Shown here piece by piece: positions 1 to 9,604 of a DNA stretch of 64,000 nt. Within the stretch, counting starts at the first letter, position 1; each line of letters opens with the position of its first letter. The notes under the pieces were generated by a model. The model did not search any database, had not been told where the DNA came from, and worked only from the letters and a program-made list of their open reading frames with translations. Source of the DNA: Mesorhizobium metallidurans STM 2683. GTDB lineage: Bacteria > Pseudomonadota > Alphaproteobacteria > Rhizobiales > Rhizobiaceae. The stretch covers positions 1-64,000 of the forward strand of contig NZ_CAUM01000112.1 of NCBI RefSeq assembly GCF_000350085.1, in the 5' to 3' direction. The position numbers and the translations under genes were made by a program.

Positions 1-279
1 GGCAACGGCAATGTCGACACGATTACCGACTTCAACGCGTCCCAGGACAAGATCCAGCTCGACAATGCCATTTTTGCCGGTCTGGGCGCGGGCGCGCTCA
101 CATCCGCCGCTTTCTCTGAGGGTGCGGCCGCGCACGACAGCACCGACCATATCATCTACAACAGTTCAACCGGGGCGCTCTCTTTCGACAGCGACGGCAT
201 CGGCGGCGCGGCTCAGATACAGTTCGCCACTCTTTCCCCGGGTCTCTCGCTTACGGCAAACTCATTCTTTGTGACTTGA
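1..279 (+). CDS. RTX-type calcium-binding secreted protein, C-terminal fragment
   Basis: The reading frame is open from the first base and stops at TGA 277-279, giving 92 residues. It begins GNGNVDTITDFNASQDKIQL, the usual end of an RTX repeat block, where the GxGxD-type nonapeptides give way to a DxIxDF(N)xxxD motif. A region rich in small residues follows (DHIIYNSSTGALSFDSDG), and the protein ends in the short hydrophobic tail NSFFVT. That layout is typical of rhizobial RTX proteins exported by type I secretion, whose uncleaved signal is at the C-terminus. The catalytic or adhesive part lies upstream of the window, so the specific function cannot be given. Confidence 0.8.
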   Translation, partial: GNGNVDTITDFNASQDKIQLDNAIFAGLGAGALTSAAFSEGAAAHDSTDHIIYNSSTGALSFDSDGIGGAAQIQFATLSPGLSLTANSFFVT

Positions 280-370
280 AAAAGCGGGGAACGACATCGC
301 CCCAATCGCCAGATAGGGACAGGCAGACAAACTGAATTGGACGCGTGTCTCTTCTGGCGACAGTGGATAA

Positions 371-396
371 CCGTTGGCACCCGCGGGTGCCAACGG
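371..396. repeat. Perfect 26-bp palindrome
   Basis: Two 13-base arms, CCGTTGGCACCCG and its exact reverse complement, abut with no spacer. The element lies between the end of the RTX gene (279, plus strand) and the end of a small minus-strand frame (406). Neither side has a clear run of T, so a simple Rho-independent terminator is not well supported. It could be a bidirectional transcription stop, a protein-binding site or a mobile palindromic element. Confidence 0.6.
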
Positions 397-405
397 AAAA
401 TTGGC

Positions 406-572
406 TCAGTTCGAGTTTTGATTGAGATAGCTATAGACGCCCGCACCGATGGCGACAGCTCCTATCGTATCAAAATGGATGGAGCTCCCATCAAGGTGGC
501 GACAATTCCCCAAACGAGAGCGACGGCTATGGCACCGGCCGTTCCCAAAATCATTCTTGGCCATTTCGACAT
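406..572 (-). pseudogene. Small two-helix membrane protein, apparently frameshifted
   Basis: An ATG at 572 starts MSKWPRMILGTAGAIAVALV, a clear membrane helix, but this frame stops after 36 codons at TAG. In another frame of the same strand the sequence continues as FDTIGAVAIGAGVYSYLNQN, a second hydrophobic segment, ending at TGA 408-406. The 167-base span is not a multiple of three, and the two halves join into one plausible small protein if one shift occurs near 480-490. It begins 10 bases after the stop of the DUF982 gene and may have been cotranscribed with it. The alternative is that only the short first frame is real. Confidence 0.35.
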
Positions 573-582
573 GAGCCGGCGT

Positions 583-879
583 CTATCGCCTCAGCGCGTA
601 TAAGCGATCGACGGTTTCCATCGGCATCGCTACATCGTCGTCCAGCAACCGGGTGATCCTGGCAAAGCCGGTAAAAGCCTTCCTGGCTTCCTCGGCCGAC
701 ATCTGGCCCGCAAGAGCGGCCGCACAGCAGTTCAACGCGCATTGATACACCGGCCCGCGCCGCCCTGTTGGCCATTTCCGCAAAAAAACCATTGCCTCGC
801 TAACGCTATCGATTTCTTCCACAGGTTGCCCCTGCCCGTGCGTAATTCGCACTGGCGAAAGGAATTGCAAGCGATTCAT
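583..879 (-). CDS. DUF982 domain-containing protein
   Basis: A 98-residue protein. It matches the small DUF982 family abundant in Rhizobiales: an N-terminal strand (VRITHGQGQPVEEIDSVSEA), the signature LRKWPTGRRGPVYQCALNCC, and a C-terminal helix with ARKAF. The family has no established biochemical function. The start is supported by GGGGAGGA a few bases before the ATG. It points away from the glycosyltransferase gene and is followed by the frameshifted membrane gene. Function unknown. Confidence 0.75.
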   Translation of the reverse strand: MNRLQFLSPVRITHGQGQPVEEIDSVSEAMVFLRKWPTGRRGPVYQCALNCCAAALAGQMSAEEARKAFTGFARITRLLDDDVAMPMETVDRLYALRR

Positions 880-894
880 TGTTTCCTCCCCGTC

Positions 895-1031
895 GATCGC
901 GCTGTTTTCGATCGAACCCTACTAAATTCATGGCCAGGCATTTGGTTCCACACAAAAAGCCTGGCTCTCAAAAAAAGTGTGCCCGATGAGCGGACAGGTG
1001 TTCGAAAGGCCGCGCCGCTGCGCGGCTTTTT
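895..1031 (+). ncRNA. Candidate small RNA ending in an orphan terminator
   Basis: A 7-bp hairpin (GCCAGGC at 933-939 with GCCTGGC at 959-965) is followed by an A-rich stretch. Then comes a strong Rho-independent terminator: GCCGCGC 1009-1015, loop CGCT, GCGCGGC 1020-1026, and five T. No plus-strand gene ends just upstream: the DUF982 gene faces the other way and starts at 879. A terminator with no gene, preceded by a second hairpin, is the usual sequence signature of an intergenic sRNA. The 5' end given is a guess and no convincing promoter was found. Confidence 0.35.
1009..1031 (+). terminator. Rho-independent terminator without an upstream gene
   Basis: Stem GCCGCGC/GCGCGGC with a 4-base loop, followed by TTTTT at 1027-1031. 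It lies about 70 bases before the glycosyltransferase start. Confidence 0.6.
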
Positions 1032-1102
1032 GCCGTGGCGGGGAACGTTCGGGCAACTGATGCATTTCGACCTCAGCGATGATCTTGAGGGAAATGCCAA
1101 AA

Positions 1103-2164
1103 ATGAGAATAGCCCATGTGGCGCCGCTGCATGAATCCGTGCCGCCCCTGCTCTATGGGGGAACCGAGCGCATCGTCTCCTATCTGACCGAAGGTTTGGT
1201 CGAGCTTGGCCACGACGTCACCTTGTTCGCCAGCGGTGACACAACGACATCGGCGAAACTGGTGGCTTGTCGCGAGCGTGCGCTGCGTCTTGACCCGCGT
1301 CCGTTAAAATCCGAGACCGCCGCGCATCTGACAATGCTCGCTGAGGTGAGGAAGCGTTCTCAAGACTTTGATATCATTCACTTCCATCTCAGCCATTTCC
1401 TGCATTTCTCGTTCTTCGAGCATATGCCGGAGCGGACCATAACGACGCCGCATGGCAGGCTGGACTATGTCGATCTGGCACCGGCCTATGAGCATTTCCC
1501 GCGCTTTCCGATGATCTCCATCTCCCGCAGCCAAAGGGCGGGGCTGGCCAACGCCAACTGGCTGGCGACGATCCATCACGGGCTGCCGACCGGTATCTAC
1601 GAACCTGCATTCGAGACGAACCAAGGAGAACCATACCTTGCTTTCCTCGGCCGGATGTCGCGCGACAAGCGGCCGGACCGCGCCATCGAGATCGCGTTGC
1701 GCTCGGGGCTGAAACTGAAGCTTGCCGCCAAGATCGGCGATGACGACCGCGCCTATTTCCATGAGGTGGTCGAGCCGTTGATAGACGGCGACCGCATAGA
1801 CTATGTCGGCGAGATCGTGGAGGACGAAAAGGCGGAGTTCCTCGGCAAGGCGGCCGGCCTCGTATTTCCAATCGACTGGCCCGAGCCGTTTGGCCTTGCC
1901 GTCATCGAGGCGATGGCCTGCGGCACGCCGGTGATCGTCTGGAATTGCGGCGCCATGCCGGAGATCGTCGACCAGGGCGTGACCGGCTTCATTGTCGATT
2001 CGATAGAGGACGCGGTCGCGTCGGTGCCGGCCTTGCTGCGGCTCGACCGACGAAAGGTGAGAACCGTCTTCGAAAATCGGTTTTCCGCCGGTAGAATGGC
2101 CCGCGACTATGTGGCCGCCTATGCGCACCTTGCCGGAGCCCCGGCTGAAGCACGAGCTTCATGA
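1103..2164 (+). CDS. Glycosyltransferase family 4 protein
   Basis: About 353 residues with a GT-B fold of the GT4 type. The N-terminal Rossmann half opens MRIAHVAPLHESVPPLLYGG with the glycine pair that contacts the nucleotide sugar. The C-terminal half carries the family's E-x7-E motif, E261-PFGLAVI-E269, followed by ACGTP. It probably transfers a sugar from a nucleotide donor with retention of configuration; donor and acceptor cannot be read from sequence. Of the possible starts, ATG 1103 lies 11 bases after GAGGG, while ATG 1094 would be too close to it. It is the first gene of a plus-strand run with the debranching-like hydrolase and the trehalose genes, suggesting a role in storage or osmolyte carbohydrate. 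Confidence 0.85.
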   Translation: MRIAHVAPLHESVPPLLYGGTERIVSYLTEGLVELGHDVTLFASGDTTTSAKLVACRERALRLDPRPLKSETAAHLTMLAEVRKRSQDFDIIHFHLSHFLHFSFFEHMPERTITTPHGRLDYVDLAPAYEHFPRFPMISISRSQRAGLANANWLATIHHGLPTGIYEPAFETNQGEPYLAFLGRMSRDKRPDRAIEIALRSGLKLKLAAKIGDDDRAYFHEVVEPLIDGDRIDYVGEIVEDEKAEFLGKAAGLVFPIDWPEPFGLAVIEAMACGTPVIVWNCGAMPEIVDQGVTGFIVDSIEDAVASVPALLRLDRRKVRTVFENRFSAGRMARDYVAAYAHLAGAPAEARAS

Positions 2165-2213
2165 AATCGCGACCAGCGTGGGGGCGAAGCGAAACGAGAG
2201 AGAAGCGTGACGA

Positions 2214-4376
2214 ATGAACCAGCTCGATGAGCGCAAGCTTGATCCCGCGGTGGCCCTTGCCTCACTGGACGCGACCGCGCCTCGCGAGCCGCACCGGCTG
2301 TTCGCCCTCAAGCAGGGCGATTGTTTCGCCGTCGCCGACGCCTATGGCGATATCCGCGGCGCCGGCGACGGTTTCTTCCGTGACGACACGAGGGTGCTTT
2401 CCGAATTCCGGCTGACGGTAGGCGGCCGGCAGACGTCGCTGCTCGGCGCGTCGCTCAGCCAGGACAATGTGCTCTTCACCTCCAACCTGACCAACCTGCC
2501 GATGCAGAGCGTCGGTGGCCGTGACATTCCGCAGGGTGCGATCCATATCGAACGCGTCAGGTTGATCTGGCAGGACCGGCTGTTCGAGCGCATCACGCTT
2601 TCCAACTACAGCCAGGAACATTCGGCCATCCGCGTGTCGCTGCATTTTGCCGCCGACTTTCGCGACATGTTCGAAGTGCGCGGCTCGACGAGGCTGAAGC
2701 GCGGCATGGCCCATGCGGCCGAGATCGATGCAACCTCCGTTCTGCTTCGCTATGACGGGCTGGACGGGCTGGCACGGATTTCGGCGATATCGTTCTCGCA
2801 GGCGCCTGACCATCTGTCCGCCGACCGTGCGGATTTTCTCATTGCCGTGACCAAGCGCAGCAGCAAGGTGCTCTATATCGAAGTCGGTCCGGAGGCGGCG
2901 GCGGCGCCGGACCGCGATCGTTTCCGCGCCGCCGCCGCCCGGGCCCGCTTCGGCATGCGAGCCAAGCGCCGCCATGGCGCCACGGTGCACAGTTCAGGCC
3001 GTGTCTTCAATGATTGGGTCGAACGCGCCCGCGCCGATGTGGCGCTGCTGACCACCGAGCTTGTGACCGGACCCTATCCCTATGCGGGCATACCCTGGTT
3101 CTCGACGGCCTTTGGCCGCGATGGCGTTATCTCCGCGCTGCAGATGCTCTGGCTGAACCCCGGCCTGGCGCGGGGCGTTCTGGCCTTCCTTGCCCAACAC
3201 CAGGCGACCGAGACATCGCCCTTCAGCGATTCCCAGCCCGGCAAGATCATGCATGAGACCCGCAAGGGCGAAATGGCGGCGTTGCGCGAGCTTCCCTTCG
3301 GCCGCTATTATGGCGGCGTCGACACCACCCCTCTCTATATTCACCTGGCCTGCACCTATGCGGACCGCACCGGCGACATGGCATTCATCGAAAGCCTGTG
3401 GCCGTCGCTCTGCGCCGCCGCCGATTGGACGGAAGAGGCGAGCCGGGCGACCGGGTTCCTGACCTATCAGCGCGCCGCCGAGTCCGGTCTGGCCAATCAG
3501 GGCTGGAAAGACAGTTTCGATTCCGTCTTCCATGCCGATGGCCGCATCCCCAAGGGACCGATCGCCCTGGTGGAGGTGCAAGGCTATGTCTTTGCCGCGT
3601 TCCGGGGGCTGGCGGCACTTGCCCGTCGCCGTGGCGAGGATGAGAAGGCCGATCACTGGGACGGCCGTGCCGAGGCCATGCGCGCTGCCGTGGAACGCCA
3701 TTTCTGGCTCGATGATCTCGAGTTCTATGCCTTGGCGATCGACGGGGCCGGCGAGCCCTGCAAGGTGCGGACCTCGAATACCGGGCATCTTCTTTATGTC
3801 GGCCTTCCCGAGCCGGCGCGGGCACAAATGGTTGCCGATCAGCTCTTGTCGGCATCCTTCCACTCGGGCTGGGGGGTGAGGACGCTTGCCGACGACGCCG
3901 TGCTTTTCAATCCGATGTCCTACCACAACGGTTCGATCTGGCCGCATGATACCGCCATTTGTGGCGCCGGCCTGGCGCGTTATGGCAAGCGCGAAAGCGT
4001 GGTTCGGCTGATGAGCGGCACTTTCGAATCGGCGGTGCATTTCAACATGCGACTGCCAGAACTCTTCTGCGGTTTCACCCGTGCACCGGGCGAAGCACCG
4101 ATCGCCTATCCCGTCGCCTGCCTGCCGCAGGCGTGGTCGGCCGGCTCCGCCTTCATGCTGATGCAGGCCTGCCTCGGTCTGGAAATCGACGGCTGGGACG
4201 GCGAAATCCGCGTCACCCGCCCCAGGTTGCCGATTGGTATCGACACGCTCACCCTGAGGCACCTGGGCGTTGGCGCCACGACGGTCGATCTGACATTCCA
4301 GCGTGTCGGCGATCGGGTCGTAGCCTTCCTCGCCGACCGGCACGAAGGCCTGGTTCCGCTGATTGTCCGAACCTAG
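2214..4376 (+). CDS. Amylo-alpha-1,6-glucosidase / glycogen-debranching-like glycoside hydrolase
   Basis: 720 residues in two parts. The N-terminal beta-rich domain (about 20-260) is of the debranching-enzyme N-terminal type, with motifs such as GDGFFRDDTRVLSEFRLTVG. The C-terminal (alpha/alpha)6 barrel carries PWFSTAFGRDGVISALQM and SYHNGSIWPHDTAICGAGLA, typical of the MGH1/trehalase-like debranching group. Members hydrolyse alpha-glucosidic bonds, but the substrate for this clade is not settled. There is no signal peptide, so it is probably cytoplasmic. It follows the GT4 gene by 49 bases and precedes otsA by 174 bases, which suggests work on glycogen or a related alpha-glucan next to trehalose synthesis. 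Confidence 0.85.
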   Translation: MNQLDERKLDPAVALASLDATAPREPHRLFALKQGDCFAVADAYGDIRGAGDGFFRDDTRVLSEFRLTVGGRQTSLLGASLSQDNVLFTSNLTNLPMQSVGGRDIPQGAIHIERVRLIWQDRLFERITLSNYSQEHSAIRVSLHFAADFRDMFEVRGSTRLKRGMAHAAEIDATSVLLRYDGLDGLARISAISFSQAPDHLSADRADFLIAVTKRSSKVLYIEVGPEAAAAPDRDRFRAAAARARFGMRAKRRHGATVHSSGRVFNDWVERARADVALLTTELVTGPYPYAGIPWFSTAFGRDGVISALQMLWLNPGLARGVLAFLAQHQATETSPFSDSQPGKIMHETRKGEMAALRELPFGRYYGGVDTTPLYIHLACTYADRTGDMAFIESLWPSLCAAADWTEEASRATGFLTYQRAAESGLANQGWKDSFDSVFHADGRIPKGPIALVEVQGYVFAAFRGLAALARRRGEDEKADHWDGRAEAMRAAVERHFWLDDLEFYALAIDGAGEPCKVRTSNTGHLLYVGLPEPARAQMVADQLLSASFHSGWGVRTLADDAVLFNPMSYHNGSIWPHDTAICGAGLARYGKRESVVRLMSGTFESAVHFNMRLPELFCGFTRAPGEAPIAYPVACLPQAWSAGSAFMLMQACLGLEIDGWDGEIRVTRPRLPIGIDTLTLRHLGVGATTVDLTFQRVGDRVVAFLADRHEGLVPLIVRT

Positions 4377-4550
4377 CTCAAGTCTTTTTCCAAATTGCGC
4401 AGTCAGTGTTCAAATCGTCGGAACCGATGGCCCGTTTGTGCGTTGCAAAATCATGCCGGTATGGCGGCGTGTCGCCAGGGGCCGGCTGCGAATTCGAAAA
4501 ACCAAAAAGAAAAACGGTCATCAACCGACCGGAGGGCAAGCGGCTTTCCA

Positions 4551-6329
4551 ATGACAGACTACGGTACAGAGGTGCTCTGGGTTCTCATCCTCGCAAGCTT
4601 CGGCCTTTCCGCCATAGCGGTCGTATTTTCGATATCCCGTCGGCGCCACCAGACAACGGCCATTGCATACAGTCCCGGCGAGGACGTGGCTTCGGAAGCA
4701 GCGCGCAAAGTGCTGCGCGAGTTCGAGAAAAACGGGCAGTCCGTCGATGCCGCATTGGTCACGTGGTCGCCCGATACCTTGCGCAAGATCCTGGCCGACG
4801 ATCTGCCGGACGCACAGGTTATCGTTGTGTCCAACCGCGAACCCTATATCCACAATATCAAGGGCAATGGCGTCGAACTCCTGGTGCCTGCCAGCGGGCT
4901 GGTTTCAGCGCTCGAGCCGATCACGCGCGCGTGCTCCGGCACCTGGATCGCCTATGGCGGCGGCACTGCCGACCGTCTCATGGTCGACGAAAACGACCGC
5001 GTGCAGGTGCCGCCGGGCAATCCTTCCTACGCGCTGCGCAGGGTCTGGCTAACGGAGGAGGAACACCAGGGTTATTATCTGGGTTTCGCCAATGAAGGCT
5101 TGTGGCCGCTTTGCCATATCGCCTTCACCCGGCCGGTCTTTCGCGCCTCTGACTGGGAGGCCTATGAGGCCGTCAACAGGAAGTTCGCCGATACCGTGGT
5201 CGCCGAAGCGCGCAACGAGCGACCGATCGTGCTGGTTCAGGATTACCATTTCGCGCTCTTGCCGCGCATGATCCGCGAGCGCCTGCCCGAGGCGATCGTC
5301 ATCACCTTCTGGCATATCCCATGGCCCAACTCCGAAGTTTACAGCATCTGCCCATGGCGTGAGCGGATCCTGGAGGGGCTGCTCGGCAGTTCGATCATCG
5401 GCTTCCACACCCAGTTCCATGCCAACAATTTCACCGAAAGCGTCGACCGCTTCCTCGAAAGCCGGATAGAACGAGCGGATGCGGCCATTTCCTATGGCGG
5501 GCAGACGACACTGGTTCACGCCTATCCCATCTCCATCGAATGGCCGGCCGAACTCCTGGCGAAACTGCCCGATGTCGACCAATGCCGTGGCCGTGTCCGC
5601 GACAGGTTCGAACTGCCGGCGGATGTCAAACTCTGTGTCGGCGTCGAGCGTCTCGACTACACAAAGGGCATCCTCGACCGCTTCCATGCACTGGATGAAT
5701 TGTTCACGCGGCATCCCGAATGGATCGGAAAACTGGTCTTCCTGCAAATAGCAGCACCCAGCCGCGGTACGCTCCCGGCCTACAGGCAACTGCACGATGA
5801 ATGCCATCGCTACGCGGAAGAACTCAACCAGCGCTTCGGCAGCGAGGGCTACAAGCCGGTCATCATGGTTGCCGAACATCATTCGCAGGAGCAGGTCTAC
5901 GAAATCTACCGCGCCGCCGATATCGGCATGGTCACCAGCCTGCATGACGGCATGAATCTGGTCGCCAAGGAATTCGTCGCGGCGCGCGACGACGAACAGG
6001 GCGTGCTTCTGCTCAGCACCTTCGCTGGCGCTTCACGCGAACTTCTGGAGGCGCTGATCGTCAATCCCTACGATGCGGCCATGATGAGCGAGGCGTTGCA
6101 GCAGGCGCTGATCATGTCGCCGGACGAGCAGCGCGAGCGCATGCGGCCCATGCGCGAGATGGTCCGCAACAACAATGTCTATCGCTGGGCCGGCAGCATG
6201 CTTCTCGACGCGGCGCGGCTGCGCAAACGCGGCGACCTCGACCGGGTGACGGGTACCGGCGAGCGATCGCCCTCAAACGCCAACAACGTCATCTCCATGT
6301 TCGAGCGGATGCGGAAGGCTGCATCGTGA
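4551..6329 (+). CDS. otsA: Trehalose-6-phosphate synthase with N-terminal membrane anchor
   Basis: 592 residues, a GT20 enzyme joining UDP-glucose and glucose-6-phosphate. Conserved motifs are VVSNREP (about 92-98), the [10 protein letters not shown] block (HDYHL in E. coli), [11 protein letters not shown] with the phosphate- and nucleotide-binding Arg and Lys, and [20 protein letters not shown]. Unlike the roughly 470-residue E. coli enzyme, it has about 90 extra N-terminal residues with one hydrophobic helix (about 7-28) followed by SRRRH. That predicts a single anchor with the catalytic domain in the cytoplasm. ATG 4551 is chosen because the upstream frame is Arg-rich and non-conserved; GGAGGG lies 14 bases upstream. 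The stop overlaps the otsB start by 4 bases. Confidence 0.92.
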   Translation: MTDYGTEVLWVLILASFGLSAIAVVFSISRRRHQTTAIAYSPGEDVASEAARKVLREFEKNGQSVDAALVTWSPDTLRKILADDLPDAQVIVVSNREPYIHNIKGNGVELLVPASGLVSALEPITRACSGTWIAYGGGTADRLMVDENDRVQVPPGNPSYALRRVWLTEEEHQGYYLGFANEGLWPLCHIAFTRPVFRASDWEAYEAVNRKFADTVVAEARNERPIVLVQDYHFALLPRMIRERLPEAIVITFWHIPWPNSEVYSICPWRERILEGLLGSSIIGFHTQFHANNFTESVDRFLESRIERADAAISYGGQTTLVHAYPISIEWPAELLAKLPDVDQCRGRVRDRFELPADVKLCVGVERLDYTKGILDRFHALDELFTRHPEWIGKLVFLQIAAPSRGTLPAYRQLHDECHRYAEELNQRFGSEGYKPVIMVAEHHSQEQVYEIYRAADIGMVTSLHDGMNLVAKEFVAARDDEQGVLLLSTFAGASRELLEALIVNPYDAAMMSEALQQALIMSPDEQRERMRPMREMVRNNNVYRWAGSMLLDAARLRKRGDLDRVTGTGERSPSNANNVISMFERMRKAAS

Positions 6330-7087
6330 GCGGCGTTCGGAAGCCGCCGGCGCTGGATCTGCCGGAAGGGCAATGGGCGCTCTTCCTCGATATCGACGGC
6401 ACCTTGCTCGAACACGCATCCCATCCCAACGCCGTTTTCGTCAGTGAGGAACTGCGTGGGCTTCTCGGCAATATCGAGCAGAGGCTGGGCGGCGCCCTCG
6501 CCTTCATCACCGGACGTTCGGTCTTGGCCGTGGACAGGCTGTTTCAGCCCCTGAAGCTGCGCGCCGCCGGACTGTACGGATTGGAGCACCGGCTGACGCC
6601 CGACGGCCCGGTTGGCGTCGCGGACACTCCGGCCGACATCGCCGCCCTTGCCGATGCGATCGAAGCCGAACTGGATGACGGCCAGGTTTACATCGAGCGC
6701 AAGGGCCCGATCCTCGCCATCCATACCCGTGCGGCACCGCATCTGCTTGCCCGTGCAACCGATCTTGTCGAACGGGCATTGGCCCAGCTTCCGCAGGGCT
6801 ACCGGGTGATTCCGGGAAATGCCGGCGTTGAACTCATGCCGCTGGAAGCGGTCAAAGGCGGCGCCATCCGGCGTTTCATGGCAATTCCGCCCTTTGCCGG
6901 CCGGCGGCCCGTATTTCTCGGGGACGACACGTCCGACGAAAACGGCTTCGAGGCGATAAACGAAGCCAGGGGCATCTCCGTCCGCGTCAAGCCGCGCGGA
7001 CCGACGGCTGCAACCTACGCACTTGAGAATGTTGCCGAGACAATAGCTTGGCTTGAGACCAATTTCGAGGTCTCGCGCGTGTCTTGA
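6326..7087 (+). CDS. otsB: Trehalose-6-phosphate phosphatase
   Basis: 253 residues of the HAD superfamily. The nucleophile motif D22-I-D24-G-T is near the N-terminus, and the metal-binding GDDTSDENGFEAINE is near the C-terminus. It removes phosphate from trehalose-6-phosphate to give trehalose, an osmoprotectant and desiccation protectant. GTG 6326 overlaps the otsA stop as GTGA, indicating translational coupling so that synthase and phosphatase are made together. Confidence 0.93.
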   Translation: MSGVRKPPALDLPEGQWALFLDIDGTLLEHASHPNAVFVSEELRGLLGNIEQRLGGALAFITGRSVLAVDRLFQPLKLRAAGLYGLEHRLTPDGPVGVADTPADIAALADAIEAELDDGQVYIERKGPILAIHTRAAPHLLARATDLVERALAQLPQGYRVIPGNAGVELMPLEAVKGGAIRRFMAIPPFAGRRPVFLGDDTSDENGFEAINEARGISVRVKPRGPTAATYALENVAETIAWLETNFEVSRVS

Positions 7088-7139
7088 CCGCGATCTTCTC
7101 CTTGATCCTGCCGAACTTCACCAACTGGCTGCTGTCCTG

Positions 7140-7244
7140 ATGGGCATCTATGGCTGGTTCTTCGGCGTGGCCATCGCCGGCGCTATCTATTGCGTACTGC
7201 GCACGATGGTGCTGGGCGCCGGAGCCAGGATGGCGAAGGCCTGA
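7140..7244 (+). CDS. Possible small membrane protein
   Basis: 34 codons from ATG 7140: MGIYGWFFGVAIAGAIYCVL, then RTMVLGAGARMAKA, which is one transmembrane helix with a basic tail. Its ATG overlaps by one base the stop of an 18-codon hydrophobic frame starting with TTG 7084 (LTAIFSLILPNFTNWLLS). The two may be halves of one small protein split by a frameshift, or two coupled mini-ORFs. No ribosome-binding site is obvious, and it lies just after otsB. Low confidence. Confidence 0.3.
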   Translation: MGIYGWFFGVAIAGAIYCVLRTMVLGAGARMAKA

Positions 7245-7254
7245 GAAGAATAAT

Positions 7255-7280
7255 TGGGCGGCGCGGCACCGCCCCATTTA
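7255..7280. terminator. Probable bidirectional terminator between otsB and DUF1697 genes
   Basis: GGGCGG 7256-7261 pairs with CCGCCC 7269-7274. The flanks are ATTTATTT on one side and AATTATTC read on the other strand. It separates convergent genes; the stop codon of the minus-strand gene lies against the stem. Confidence 0.5.
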
Positions 7281-7817
7281 TTTGGCGACCATCTCGGCCA
7301 GTTTGCGCACCGTGTTCCAGTTGCGCGAGGTGCCGATACCGAGACGTTTGTGGCTCACCGCCGCAAGCAGCCGCGAGCTCGGCGTTTCGCGTGAAAAGAC
7401 GATCCAGAGATCGCCGCCGACCGCCTGCAGTTTTTCATTCCTGCCGATATAGGCCTGCAGCGCAGCGACCGCGTCGGGGGAAACAGGCGCCCGCATCACA
7501 CGCACCGCCACCTGGTCGGCGGCGGCGGCCGATTCGGCCGGAAACGGATTGCCGGCCGCAAGCCTCAGCCAGTCGTCCGCGCTCCGCACGATGATATCGA
7601 CATGGCGGTCGAAGGTTTTCTCGAACGCCGTCTCCAGCCGGCCTTCCAGCGCTGCAATTTCTGTCTCTTTCGCTTCGAATACCAGATTGCCGGTCGCCAC
7701 CAGCGTGCGCGGGTTCTTCAGCCTCAGACCTTCCGCCATCGCTTTTAAATCGGCCATGACGACCCGTCGCCCCTCGCTCAGGAGGATGCTGTAGAGCAGC
7801 GCAACATAGGTTCGCAT
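7278..7817 (-). CDS. DUF1697 domain-containing protein
   Basis: 179 residues matching DUF1697 along the whole length: the N-terminal TYVALLYSILLSEGRRVVMA strand-helix, TLVATGNLVFEA (usually QSGNVVF), and the C-terminal TSRNWNTVRKLAEM signature. The family is common in bacteria and has no proven function. It ends convergent with the trehalose cluster and begins 12 bases after the pyrG stop, so it may be read through from pyrG. Confidence 0.8.
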   Translation of the reverse strand: MRTYVALLYSILLSEGRRVVMADLKAMAEGLRLKNPRTLVATGNLVFEAKETEIAALEGRLETAFEKTFDRHVDIIVRSADDWLRLAAGNPFPAESAAAADQVAVRVMRAPVSPDAVAALQAYIGRNEKLQAVGGDLWIVFSRETPSSRLLAAVSHKRLGIGTSRNWNTVRKLAEMVAK

Positions 7818-7829
7818 GAGCGCCCGACG

Positions 7830-9470
<1,641 letters not shown>

Positions 9471-9552
9471 TTAACGCGGCCGAATTGATTCCGCCAGAGA
9501 AAAAACCGCCGCGAAGGCTTTTTCCCAAGAAGGCGCTCTGGTGATGGATGAG

Positions 9553-9584
9553 CAAAACAAAAGGGCCGGCGAGGCCGGCCCTTT
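9553..9584 (-). terminator. Rho-independent terminator of the L,D-transpeptidase gene
   Basis: Read on the minus strand, an 11-bp stem built on GGGCCGGC/GCCGGCCC with a 3-base loop is followed by TTTTGTTTT. It starts about 20 bases after the transpeptidase stop and separates it from pyrG. Confidence 0.85.
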
Positions 9585-9604
9585 CGGCAGTATCGGTCAG
9601 AACG

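Larger units (their letters stand above)
280..582. other. Gene-poor interval after the RTX gene
   Basis: These 303 bases hold the 26-bp palindrome (371-396) and the probable broken membrane gene (406-572) described separately. In 280-370 I see no coding frame, promoter or repeat that I can support. Confidence 0.5.

Noticed and set aside
1304..2128. 274-codon minus-strand frame opposite the glycosyltransferase
   Set aside because: No ribosome-binding site or domain, whereas the plus strand has the GT4 motifs.
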